From positions 1 to 64,000 of the forward strand of contig CAVSJA010000001.1 in assembly GCA_963728145.1 (NCBI GenBank): DNA of 64,000 nucleotides, given 5' to 3'. The notes beneath the pieces were generated by a model. The model did no database searches. It was given only the letters and a program-made list of their open reading frames with translations, and was not told the origin of the DNA. Position 1 is the stretch's first letter. Each line of letters opens with the position of its first letter. The DNA is from CAVSJA01 sp963728145. Its GTDB lineage: Bacteria; Bacteroidota; Bacteroidia; Chitinophagales; Chitinophagaceae. Shown one piece after another: positions 57,001 through 64,000 of the stretch. Position numbers and translations under genes: made by a program.

Positions 57001-57275
57001 GGGAAGATAAACTTGTACAAAACAAAGCGCAAAGCAATGATGATATCATCAATTTCGTCAACATGCTCAGCGCTGACTATATTTTCCTGAAAGGAGAAAT
57101 GGACGTAAACATACCGCAGGTGACGGAAGGTTCAAAAAAACAACTGGCAAATTTGAATTCAATCTGGCAGCCATTGAAGAATGAATACGATGATATTGTG
57201 TCGAAGCAAATACCTGCTTTTAATGCAGCTTGCAGAAATGCCGGATTAGAGAAAGTTACATTGCCCGTGGAGTGA
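54069..57275 (+). CDS. Large secreted BNR/Asp-box beta-propeller protein
   Basis: Protein of 1068 residues from the ATG at 54069, with the signal peptide SIISFCFLIVICQAQ. The first 700 residues form two sialidase/VPS10-type propellers. Asp-box repeats (S-x-D-x-G-x-T-W type) recur at least eight times, for example WKTTDAGNSWRNIS, YKSTDAGQTWKKMG and YKTSDYGKTWTKI. The opening FFRPLKWRNIGPFRGGRS is the constant head of this Bacteroidota family. A FlgD-like immunoglobulin domain follows (LKLEILDEKGQLVRSYSN, FVWDLRY), then a helical tail. No sialidase catalytic Arg triad or Asp is evident, so it is more probably binding or scaffolding than hydrolytic. Confidence 0.9.
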   Translation: MKKSLSIISFCFLIVICQAQQRNTKKTTVSPTLESAAANMDSFFRPLKWRNIGPFRGGRSVAVSGVVNNPLVYYMGTTGGGVWKTTDAGNSWRNISDGYFTTGSVGAVAVCESDANVVFVGMGEHAPRGVMTSYGDGVYKSTDAGQTWKKMGLELTRHISGISIHPNNPDIVYVAAQGALHGPTHERGVYKSIDGGKSWKKVLYVDQNTGCSDLSMDMNNPRLLYAAMWEHHRLPWEVKSGGKGSGMYKSTDGGETWVKIQKGLPNELGKMGVAVSRANSSKVYAVVESDTEKELGGLFVSEDGGSNWSRISKDHRLVQRAWYYIEVTADPLNENLVYVWNSPGLKSIDGGKTWTNVRGTHGDYHQLWINPKNSQNIISANDGGAAISYNGGRTWSTQSNQPTAQFYRVNADNLFPYNVYGGQQDNSSVRITSRNVSGFSIGEKDWIASAGGESAFIAFDPNNPQLAMGGSYQGTIELLDHSIREGKPSMAAPIQYQAMQPKDMKYRFNWNAPIVYSPNEPNTFYHAGNVLLKTTNKGISWEVISPDLTRHDTSKMGISGHPYTNEGAGGENYCTIAYVIESPYEKGVIYTGSDDGLVYITRDGGKNWSNVTPAGLSETLVNCIEISPHDKATAYIACTRYKMNDFAPSLYKTSDYGKTWTKINNGIPYGAYTRCIREDDIRKGLLYAGTETGFYVSYDGGNKWTNLQLNLPVTPITDLKVHKGNLIASTMGRSFWILDDLSLLRQYNPENPSKGFQLYQPIDAYRVSGGSAMDNVAVDDDEAPVFSSGTNPVSGISFYYQLPAGKEKTDLKLEILDEKGQLVRSYSNMADKKFVSYPGGPDSDPLLGVKPGLNRFVWDLRYSTLPGVPNVFIEGSYSGRKAAPGKYTARLKSGAEEKTVLFNVLPDPRINASAADYANQQAAQAEVELRIKEIHEGVNRIRVAKKQINELLELLTDTVKYKSIHESGKALVKKINGWEDKLVQNKAQSNDDIINFVNMLSADYIFLKGEMDVNIPQVTEGSKKQLANLNSIWQPLKNEYDDIVSKQIPAFNAACRNAGLEKVTLPVE

Positions 57276-57349
57276 GTCATTTAAAGTTCTACCTTCAGTA
57301 TTGCTTTCTCCGCATCCCTTCCTTCACTTCACTACTAAACCTTCGATCG

Positions 57350-58105
57350 ATGAAAGCAGTAACCATTCTTCTGCGATCAACTTTTGCGTTGTTGATCATC
57401 CAATTTATCGCTTGCGAAAAAGTTATTGATTTTGCCAGGGCTAAGAACTGTAGGATAAAAAAGATACACTTCTTTATCCAATATGAAAACGCGGATTACG
57501 ACGTGGACTTCTACTATAATAAATGGGGTGATCCGGATAGTGTTATTATCAATCCAACACAAATGGAAAACCCTAATCTTTATTTTATTTATAATAGTAA
57601 AAAGCAGCTGAAGGAATTTCAGCATGCCTGGGCTTTCGGATTTCCTGCAATATTGCACCGATTCGGTTATTCAAGGGGAGTAATTACGACTGATACTATT
57701 GTTTCATTTTATACCCAGGTTCCTTTCCACAGTATTACTTATTTCGAATATGACCGTTATGGAAGGATCAGCAAGTCCACATATATTCCAACAGGTCTAC
57801 CTCCTTATTACATTTTAGTAAATACTTATGAGTATGACTCAGAAGGTAACCTGATAAGACCGTCTCCATATCCACCTCTTACGTACGATCATAAACTAAA
57901 TCCTCAACAGTTGCACCCGGTTTGGCAATTCATTGCGCGCGATTATAGCTTAAACAATCCGACAACTGCGCTTCATTATAATAATTTCGGGTTGCCTACT
58001 AAATTCGATCAACCCAGGCCTTCGTTGTTTTTCAATTATTTTTCATTTTTAGGGAATAGTTTGAATGCATTGGACAGGTCGGAGATCGTTTACGAATGTA
58101 AGTAG
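57350..58105 (+). CDS. Lipoprotein of unknown function (DUF4595-like)
   Basis: Protein of 251 residues from the ATG at 57350; an upstream start 40 codons earlier would overlap the BNR gene. A lipoprotein signal ends in LIIQFIACEKV. The body alternates tyrosine-rich strands (DVDFYYNKWGDPDSVIINP, NLYFIYNSKKQLKEF, ITYFEYDRYGRISKSTY, VNTYEYDSEGNLIR), the YD-repeat-like style of Bacteroidota DUF4595 proteins. Role unknown. A fragment resembling it lies about 300 bases downstream. Confidence 0.8.
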   Translation: MKAVTILLRSTFALLIIQFIACEKVIDFARAKNCRIKKIHFFIQYENADYDVDFYYNKWGDPDSVIINPTQMENPNLYFIYNSKKQLKEFQHAWAFGFPAILHRFGYSRGVITTDTIVSFYTQVPFHSITYFEYDRYGRISKSTYIPTGLPPYYILVNTYEYDSEGNLIRPSPYPPLTYDHKLNPQQLHPVWQFIARDYSLNNPTTALHYNNFGLPTKFDQPRPSLFFNYFSFLGNSLNALDRSEIVYECK

Positions 58106-58390
58106 CAACTTTTTGAATTATTAACTCCGCTTAAGATAGATTGTAAACCGCACCTGGATTTAACGTCAAGGAACGACTTTCGATTCCAATAACTTCTTTA
58201 ACAAATTGCCAATGAATATTGTCATCTTTATACTTATTATACTTATATTTGCAATATGCCAGGTACAAATAAAAATTTTTTCCCCACTTGTAAGGACTTT
58301 CATAATTAGTCCCCGGTCTCACTACTATTCAGGCCGGGTCTGGCTTATTCCCATTTGGTTTCGATGTTTTCAAAAATCTATTGTTAAAGG

Positions 58391-58507
58391 ATTGTAACGG
58401 TTGAGCATCTTCTTGATCCCGCAGACGTCCTGAAAGAAGGAAGACCTTATATCCTTTTGTATTTTATCTACGACAATCAGGCATTGCTGTTTGATGTTGC
58501 AGACTAA
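58391..58507 (+). pseudogene. Fragment resembling the upstream DUF4595-like lipoprotein
   Basis: The frame reads HLLDPADVLKEGRPYILLYF and then IYDNQALLFDVAD-stop. This parallels GDPDSVIINP..NLYFIYNSKKQ of the gene ending at 58105. No start or flanking domain remains, so it looks like a decayed tandem copy. The rest of 58106-58390 holds no gene I can support. Confidence 0.4.
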
Positions 58508-58519
58508 TTCTTATCAAGT

Positions 58520-58971
58520 ATGAAAACTTTTGCTACAAGGTTTGATAAAGCAACGTATTTGAAAGTTAGTGAACTCGGAACGAGGTTAAATCTTTCATTT
58601 TCCAGTCAGTTGGTATTCGGTAACAAAATTATTGCGCTTGATGGAATAAAGAAATGCCTATTGGTATTGGAAACAGACAAAGAGTCAAATAAGCCATATG
58701 TTATTGACTTGAATAGTGTTGCTGCGGTGAGTTTAAAAAAAGTTATGGCAATATAGACCAGGGGCAGTTGAAGAATAAAGGAGTTGAAGAGTTTTTGAAA
58801 AGAATTGATCTGCAATTTGATTTCAGCAGTAAAAAGGAGACGATTGTCTTATCATTTTATAACTGTGAAATAGATGATAAAAAAGACCGACCGAAATTGG
58901 TTAGAAATGCAAAGAATTGGCAGATGATTCTTTCTAAGTTAGTAGGATTGCAAACAGGCAAAATAGCTTAG
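58520..58971 (+). CDS. Small protein of unknown function, frameshift in an A7 run
   Basis: About 150 residues in two frames. The first (MKTFATRFDKATYLKVSELG, LVFGNKIIALDGIKKCLLVL) ends early at 58754. With eight A and not seven at 58735-58741 it continues as SYGNIDQGQLKNKGVEEFLK and FSSKKETIVLSFYNCEIDDK. The pair of beta-rich halves looks like one compact cytosolic protein. I do not recognise the family. No operon partner. Confidence 0.65.
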
Positions 58972-59172
58972 GAGTTGTGATATGCGAAACTGCAATCAAA
59001 GCGACAAAAGAAATGATGGGGACTTGCGGATTTACTGGTATGTGATTAATCCGTCATCAAACTTTTTTCAGTAAATAGACTGACAAACAATTTTAAGTTT
59101 TGAGGAGATCTATTTTCGAAATCAAAAAGCTAAAAAGAAACAAAAACAATTTCACTTACTACAAAATCAAGT

Positions 59173-59628
59173 ATGATGCAAAAAATAAGTAAAGAGTTGG
59201 TTCTTCGAACAGACGATTATAAACTGTTAATGACTTACCTTAATGGAAGGGTTGGAAAAACAGCTTTTGACAGGCGGAATGCCGAAGATTTGCATGCCGA
59301 ATTAAAAAAAGCAAAGTTGGTAAAAAAGGACGATTTTCCTCTGGATGTGGTGAGGATCAATTCTACTGTACGAGTAAAGGCTGAGGACAAGGAAGAGATC
59401 ATGGAATTTACCCTTGTAACACCAGATAAGGCTAATATCAAAGAAAAAAGAATTTCGGTTATGGCACCTATTGGAACTGCACTGATAGGGTTTCGACAAG
59501 GACAAGAAGTCAAATGGCAAGTGCCATCCGGCAAAAAAACCTTTAAAATACTGGAGGTAATAAACCAAAAGGTAATTGAAAGATACTCCTTGCCCGAGAT
59601 TCCCTCTGAAATTGACCAAATAATGTAA
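59173..59628 (+). CDS. Rnk/GreA-type C-terminal domain protein
   Basis: Protein of 151 residues. A helical start (LVLRTDDYKLLMTYLNGR) leads to a GreA/GreB C-terminal FKBP-like domain: VRINSTVRVKAEDKEEIMEF, LVTPDKANIKEKRISVMAPI and GTALIGFRQGQEVKWQVPSG. This is the architecture of Rnk, the regulator of nucleoside diphosphate kinase, and of small transcription-elongation-factor-like proteins that bind RNA polymerase. The coiled-coil tip of GreA is absent, so cleavage stimulation is unlikely. Confidence 0.88.
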   Translation: MMQKISKELVLRTDDYKLLMTYLNGRVGKTAFDRRNAEDLHAELKKAKLVKKDDFPLDVVRINSTVRVKAEDKEEIMEFTLVTPDKANIKEKRISVMAPIGTALIGFRQGQEVKWQVPSGKKTFKILEVINQKVIERYSLPEIPSEIDQIM

Positions 59629-59691
59629 CTTACTTAATAGATTTATAATCTAAGTAAAATGGATCAACAACAACTCCGTCAGACGGAGAAA

Positions 59692-60318
59692 ATGAAGTTT
59701 CTGCTGTTTTCAGCCTCATTAAGAAAGGATTCTTTGAATACTCGTTAATAAGATTAGCGACCCAAATAATTGAGAGTAATAACGGTGAAGGTGGATCTTG
59801 CAAACATGAGTGAATTTGATTGTTCTTCTTTCAACCAGGATTTAGAATCGAATGGTGACATTCCGAACGGTGCAATTGAATTCAGGAAACGACTTTTAGC
59901 AAACGATGCATTCATTATTTCCTCTCCTGAATACAATGGCTCGATGCCGGGTCTTCTGAAGAATGTTATTGACTGGGTTTCTCGATTTCGCCCACAACCA
60001 TTCAATGAACGACATGCCTTATTGATGTCTGCTTCTCCTTCGATGGTTGGTGGTAACCGAGGACTATGGTCGCTCAGGATGCCTTTTGAGCATCTCGGTG
60101 CACGGGTTTTTCCGGACATGTTTTCATTAGCAATGGCACATAAGTCATTTAGTGTTGATGGTGATCTAAATGATGCTACCCTTGCAAAAAGATTTGAAAG
60201 CAATCTCATTGCTTTTATTAGTCTTGCAGAAGCTGCTAAACATTATCCTTGCATAAAAAAGACCTGGGTTGAATTTTTAGGTGAGAAACCAGACCCGGTA
60301 ACAGACCGTGTGGAGTAG
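59692..60318 (+). CDS. NAD(P)H-dependent FMN reductase, two compensating frameshifts
   Basis: Flavodoxin-like reductase of about 208 residues. The ATG at 59692 gives MKFLLFSASLRKDSLNTR, the flavin phosphate-binding start (SxRxxSxN). The frame then breaks at about 59745 (one T missing) and is restored at about 59786-59792 (one G extra), giving LIRLATQIIESNNGE and the rest in the downstream frame. Further motifs are ANDAFIISSPEYNGSMPG and LLKNVIDWVSR, typical of the YieF/ArsH/azoreductase family. Two nearby opposite shifts fit base-calling error better than decay. Confidence 0.8.
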
Positions 60319-60356
60319 GTGGGCAATCTTTGTCTTTTCAAATAATCGGGATCAGC

Positions 60357-60476
60357 TTACTGTGCCAAACCAATTTGTTTCATCATCGACTGATTGTCCC
60401 AATGCAAGTACTCTTCGATGATTTTACCATCTTTCCAATTAATAGAAATAATAAAGCTCAAAGTTTTCTTTTTCAT
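60357..60476 (-). pseudogene. C-terminal fragment of an NTF2/SnoaL-like protein
   Basis: A 39-codon frame reads SFIISINWKDGKIIEEYLHW followed by DNQSMMKQIGLAQ-stop, the last strands and helix of SnoaL-like proteins. The first 90-100 residues are missing. Confidence 0.5.
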
Positions 60477-60507
60477 CTGGTTTAATTTTATGGTTGAAAA
60501 AGTTTAT

Positions 60508-60813
60508 TCATTTTCTGATGTCCAGTTTTTGCAACATTTCATCAGTCACAGGTTCGCTGTAAATTCCGTATGCATTTACCAGTACTCCCTTCAATTGATG
60601 TTTGTCTGAGGAAATGGCATAAAGGATTGCCTGATCAGAAGGGTTACTCTGACCTTCAAAACGGAAATATTTATCTATTTTGAATTCATCAGCAAATACC
60701 TTGAACTTGACCGTTGCGGCATTCGAGGCAGTTTTGCAGAAGATTGAAATCCTCAACGTATCCTTCCTTACGCAATTCATTCATGGTTTCAGAAAGTGTT
60801 GTAAGTGTGTTCA
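60508..60813 (-). CDS. Small conserved Bacteroidota protein (often mislabelled PRPP synthetase), frameshifted
   Basis: About 100 residues in two frames. From the ATG at 60813: LTTLSETMNELRKEGYVEDF and NLLQNCLEC. After a one-base shift near 60716-60722: KFKVFADEFKIDKYFRFEGQ and DQAILYAISSDKHQLKGVLV, ending DEMLQKLDIRK. The whole matches a family of small cytosolic proteins widely annotated phosphoribosylpyrophosphate synthetase, although it is far too short for that enzyme. True function unknown. Confidence 0.75.
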
Positions 60814-60846
60814 TGATTTTAATTTTTCAGAAACAAAGGTGGTTTG

Positions 60847-61596
60847 CTATTGTGCCAGGTAACCTCCGTCTGCAGGAAAGTATGCACCCGTTACAAACGA
60901 TGATTTAGAAGAAGCCAACCAAAGAATAAGTTCGGCTATTTCTTCCGATTCGCCCAAACGTCCAAGGGGGTGCAATCCAACTAATGCATTAAGCGCTGTT
61001 TCGTCCAGTGTTTTCATGACCAGTGGAGTTTTGATATATCCCGGGCCAACTGAGTTAATGCGAATTTTTTTATCGGCATATTCAAGAGCGGCAGCTTTCG
61101 TAAGACCTACCACGCCGTGCTTTGCCGCTACATAAGCAGGAGAGAATTTAGTGCCAGCCTGTCCAAGTATAGACGCTACGTTGACAATGCTTCCGCCGTC
61201 TTTCAACATGGCAGGAATTTGAGAACGCAAGCCATAAAACACTCCCGACAGATTAATGTCAATGGTTTTTGTCCAACCTTCAACCGGGTATTCACCAGTT
61301 GGGGCTAAGGGCCCGCCAATACCGGCATTGTTTACTGCGATATCCAGTTTGCCATATTGCCTAATGGTTTCCTTAACCAGATTCGCATTGTCTGTCGGGC
61401 TGGAGCTGTCGGCTTTGTAAAAGAAGGCCTCACCTCCCCTGGCTTTTATTTCTTTCACGGCCGCGTTACCGTTTTCTTCACCAATGTCGGATATAACTAC
61501 TTTTGCGCCCTGTTCAGCAAAAAGCTGGGCTGTTGCTTTTCCAATACCGGAGCCAGCTCCGGTGATAATGGCAACTTTATTTTCAAGAATTTTCAT
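60847..61596 (-). CDS. Short-chain dehydrogenase/reductase (SDR)
   Basis: Classical SDR of 249 residues from the ATG at 61596; the frame is open further upstream but those residues are not family-like. Cofactor motif TGAGSGIGKATAQ, NNAG as VNNAGIGGPL, catalytic Ser in VNVASILGQAG and YxxxK in SPAYVAAKHGVVG, then GPGYIKTPLV and the ending TGAYFPADGGYL. It reads as an NAD(P)-dependent 3-oxoacyl-ACP-reductase- or glucose-dehydrogenase-like enzyme. An acidic residue after the second strand (VVISDIGEEN) favours NAD. Substrate unknown. Confidence 0.93.
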   Translation of the reverse strand: MKILENKVAIITGAGSGIGKATAQLFAEQGAKVVISDIGEENGNAAVKEIKARGGEAFFYKADSSSPTDNANLVKETIRQYGKLDIAVNNAGIGGPLAPTGEYPVEGWTKTIDINLSGVFYGLRSQIPAMLKDGGSIVNVASILGQAGTKFSPAYVAAKHGVVGLTKAAALEYADKKIRINSVGPGYIKTPLVMKTLDETALNALVGLHPLGRLGESEEIAELILWLASSKSSFVTGAYFPADGGYLAQ

Positions 61597-61894
61597 GATA
61601 TCTGTTTTTTGTTTTGAACAATTGGATTGATTAATGATGCAGAATTTTCCAACCGGCCCAGCTAATTTGCTCCGACGATTGTTATGGTTTGTTTCGGTTA
61701 CTGTTTGATTATACATAATTACAAGACCGGATAGCATAGTTCCATTACGTTCAGGCGAGAAAAACCTCTGCCAAAAGTCAATGTATAGCTTTTCAACAAG
61801 CATTAATTAAGAAATGTTCATATGACCTTTACCAAAGTTGTTTTTTCGTAGCCCGTTTTCTTACCCTGCTAAATAGAAACGGTTACGCTGCCCG

Positions 61895-62085
61895 AGGAAT
61901 AGTCAATGGGCAATGGGCAATAGGCAAAAAGATTCCCGAGCAATCCCGATAGTCCCGATAGCAATCTGGATCGGGAGGGAATGACGTCGTCAGAAAGGCT
62001 TGCGCCAAGGCCATAGCAAATAGCCCTCCCTGCCGGCCTTGCTTCGCCGAAGCTTCGCAAAGGCGCAGCAGGCAGGAATTAGCAA
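61895..62085. repeat. Cluster of inverted repeats in the SDR / MscS gap
   Basis: Between about 61895 and 61985 GGGCAAT and TCCCGAT/ATCGGGA words repeat in direct and inverted order. At 62027-62075 CCTGCCGG..CCTTGCTTCG pairs with CGAAGC..GCAGGCAGG. Part of the CCTGCC/GGCAGG type also seen at 31895. The whole gap 61804-62231 holds no gene I can support. Confidence 0.6.
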
Positions 62086-62231
62086 ATATCAAATATTGTG
62101 TTACATTTATATTGACACTCAATTACTGCAAGTCCCTTTTATTTATTCGGTTCACCTGTTCCAATCTAATACTGCCCCTGCTACGGATTATTGTATCGTA
62201 GATTTTTTAAAAGCTTGAAAAACTTTGTTCC

Positions 62232-64000
62232 TTGGGCAGATTCAAATTATATCTTCTGCTGATATTCCTTTGCCTTTCATTTTCGGTCGGAAATGCTCAG
62301 GAGCAGTCTGGCCCTGGAGATACCTTGATTCAGATTCCTGGTTACGAGGACACGATGACCCAGGAATTCAAGCAAAGAGTCGGGCGATACCGGGAGGGAG
62401 TGTTGCGCATCAAACAGCAAAACATTCTTGATGAATTAAGGGTTACAATTAATCGTGCCGAGACTTACCAGAAATCGACAATTAATTCTGATGTGATCAT
62501 TAATTTGATCAACTCAACGCGAGAACATCTCAGTGTTGTGAACGAAGGGGTATTCATCAATAAGACCCCTGTTCCATCGCAGCGTAACCTCGCTGTGTCG
62601 GCGGGTATTCTTACCGAACTGTTAACCAGGACGGAGCTACAGCAGGATGTCATCGGCATTTATGCGCGAAACCTCGTCAACTTCCGGGTCCGTATCGATT
62701 CCCTGGCAAGCGACAGTTCGCTATTGATCATCCCATCGGATCCTGGTTTAGTTAAGAAATATCTTCAGAAAATTGATGTGATCGAAAAAGAGTTTGAACC
62801 AGTTGACTCAAACCTGACGATTTCAATAAATGCAGTGCAGGACTTGCAAAATGAACTTGATCTCCTGGTTTTTTCAATTCGCTCCTCACTGCAGGAAATT
62901 GAAAGGAAAAGGAACGACATTACTACGCATGCGCTTAACAGGGAGTTTCCGAATCTCTATTCTTCTTCCCCAATGGGAGTTCCGTTGACGGATATCATCC
63001 GATCATCGTTCGCTAAGGAATTCCTTGCCCTGAAATTCTATCTGGGACAGGCATCCGGAAGAATCGTCTTGATACTGCTTCTTATGGGATTTGGGACTTA
63101 TTTTTTAAGGTCGCTGAAGAAAACGGTTACGCAACGGGGTGGGCTCGATCCTGAATTCAAGGGACAATTAGTACTGAGATATCCCATTCTTTCAGCGTTT
63201 TTGATTTTAACATCGCTTTTTCAGTTTTTCTTTCTTAGTCCTCCATTCGTTTTTGGGTTCACAATATGGCTGCTACAAGCAATTTCTCTTGCATTCATAT
63301 TCCGGGGTTATATAACCAGTGACTGGATGCGGTTCTGGATCATTATGACGATCCTCTTTATACTGGCAAGTCTTACTAACTTCATCTTGCAGGCTTCATT
63401 AGCTGAAAGATGGATTCTGCAAGCCCTTTCGATTGTCGGATTGGGTTATGGGCTTTACAAATTGATATGGGGAAGGAGAGGAGAACTCAGGGAACGCGGC
63501 ATAATTTATTTCACAGGATTTTTTGTTCTTACGCAGTTTGTAGCCTTTCTGCTGAATTTGTTTGGGAGATATAATCTTGGAAAAACATTTCTAACGGGCG
63601 GATATGCCGGATTCATTATCGCGATCATATTTCTTTGGACCGCGAGACTAATTAATGAGGCAATGAAACTTTCCTCAAAAACTTACCGTCATTCGGAGAA
63701 AAAATCTTTTTTTATAGATTTTGAAAAGGTTGGGGAAAAAGTTCCAATGGTTTTTTACCTTCTGCTTGTTATCGGTTGGTGCATTTTGGTCGGAAGAAAT
63801 TTTTATGGCTTCCGTCAAATGGCTGAACCCTTCGAGAATTTTCTTTCAGTAAACCGAAAATTGGGAAGCTTCAGTTTCAACCTGCAATCAGTGCTGGTGT
63901 TTTTTGTCATTATGTTTTGTTCTGTATTACTTTCAAGATTGATTTCCTTTATTGCATCAGAACCTGGCGAAGCAAGTTCTTCTGACAAAATTGCGCCTAA
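62232..64000 (+). CDS. Large MscS-family mechanosensitive-channel-like protein, cut at right edge
   Basis: Open to the window end, about 590 codons. No ATG precedes the signal peptide; the only start in frame is the TTG at 62232 (LGRFKLYLLLIFLCLSFSVG), with the cleavage site at NAQ. A periplasmic helical domain follows (about 30-260, with heptad-like QRVGRYREGVLRIKQQN), then about nine hydrophobic helices (from about 275 on: IVLILLLMGFGTYFL, FGFTIWLLQAISLAFIF, and others). This matches the MscK/YbdG-like Bacteroidota proteins with a large N-terminal part; the MscS pore domain itself would lie beyond the edge and is not seen. Function: pressure relief on osmotic downshock, inferred. Confidence 0.75.
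   Translation, partial: MGRFKLYLLLIFLCLSFSVGNAQEQSGPGDTLIQIPGYEDTMTQEFKQRVGRYREGVLRIKQQNILDELRVTINRAETYQKSTINSDVIINLINSTREHLSVVNEGVFINKTPVPSQRNLAVSAGILTELLTRTELQQDVIGIYARNLVNFRVRIDSLASDSSLLIIPSDPGLVKKYLQKIDVIEKEFEPVDSNLTISINAVQDLQNELDLLVFSIRSSLQEIERKRNDITTHALNREFPNLYSSSPMGVPLTDIIRSSFAKEFLALKFYLGQASGRIVLILLLMGFGTYFLRSLKKTVTQRGGLDPEFKGQLVLRYPILSAFLILTSLFQFFFLSPPFVFGFTIWLLQAISLAFIFRGYITSDWMRFWIIMTILFILASLTNFILQASLAERWILQALSIVGLGYGLYKLIWGRRGELRERGIIYFTGFFVLTQFVAFLLNLFGRYNLGKTFLTGGYAGFIIAIIFLWTARLINEAMKLSSKTYRHSEKKSFFIDFEKVGEKVPMVFYLLLVIGWCILVGRNFYGFRQMAEPFENFLSVNRKLGSFSFNLQSVLVFFVIMFCSVLLSRLISFIASEPGEASSSDKIAP

Noticed and set aside
54069..57275. An active sialidase
   Set aside because: Asp-boxes are present but the catalytic arginine triad, Asp and Tyr/Glu pair are not evident.
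60508..60813. Phosphoribosylpyrophosphate synthetase
   Set aside because: The family name circulates in annotations but the protein is about 100 residues and lacks the PRPP-binding loop.
1..64000. CRISPR arrays, tRNA and rRNA genes
   Set aside because: No regularly spaced direct repeats and no tRNA- or rRNA-like sequence was recognised by reading; a covariance search was not possible.

Overview
The window joins two unrelated genomes. Bases 1 to about 13,768 are GC-rich with actinobacterial genes and codon usage. From about 13,769 to 64,000 the DNA is AT-rich and the genes are typical of Bacteroidota, most like Chitinophagaceae (SusC/SusD pair, carboxypeptidase-like TonB receptors, DUF4249 lipoprotein, A-rich leader regions). 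The change falls inside one open frame: a MarR-type regulator is cut after about 61 codons and runs, through a run of six T, straight into the tRNA(Ile)-lysidine synthetase TilS. A chimeric contig is the simplest explanation, and the halves should be read as separate organisms.

Actinobacterial part: a minus-strand operon encodes a Tat-exported solute-binding lipoprotein, two permeases and two ATPases of the dipeptide/oligopeptide family, followed by a GH2 beta-mannosidase that runs off the left edge. This looks like uptake and cleavage of mannosides. Next come a one-helix membrane protein, a truncated MFS drug transporter, a truncated small conserved gene, an IS110-family transposase, a frameshifted concanavalin-A-like gene, and a divergent yceI / marR pair with two short palindromes between them.

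Bacteroidota part: 13.8-29.6 kb is mostly chromosomal (tilS, rhomboid protease, rlmH, AI-2E transporter, amidohydrolase, kelch lipoprotein, M28 peptidase). It includes a four-gene envelope cluster: small secreted protein, TonB receptor, DUF4249 lipoprotein, MG2-like giant. From 29.8 to 42 kb single accessory genes (DUF1801, serine hydrolase, DUF433, orphan HigA antitoxin, alpha/beta hydrolase) are separated by related, hairpin-forming noncoding repeats, like an integron or cassette array without a visible integrase. Inside it lies a tight operon of AraC regulator, vanadium-haloperoxidase-like protein, SnoaL-like protein, FAD oxidoreductase and ICMT-like membrane protein, a possible small-molecule tailoring unit. 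From 42 to 64 kb come an aldolase/dehydrogenase fusion, several lipoproteins, a SusC/SusD locus, a large BNR-propeller protein, small stress or housekeeping genes, an SDR, and the start of a large MscS-family channel cut by the right edge.

At least ten genes in both halves are broken by single-base shifts, most of them in short homopolymers. This suggests residual indel errors more than real gene decay, so the frameshifted genes are described as joined units. No rRNA, tRNA or CRISPR array was recognised.
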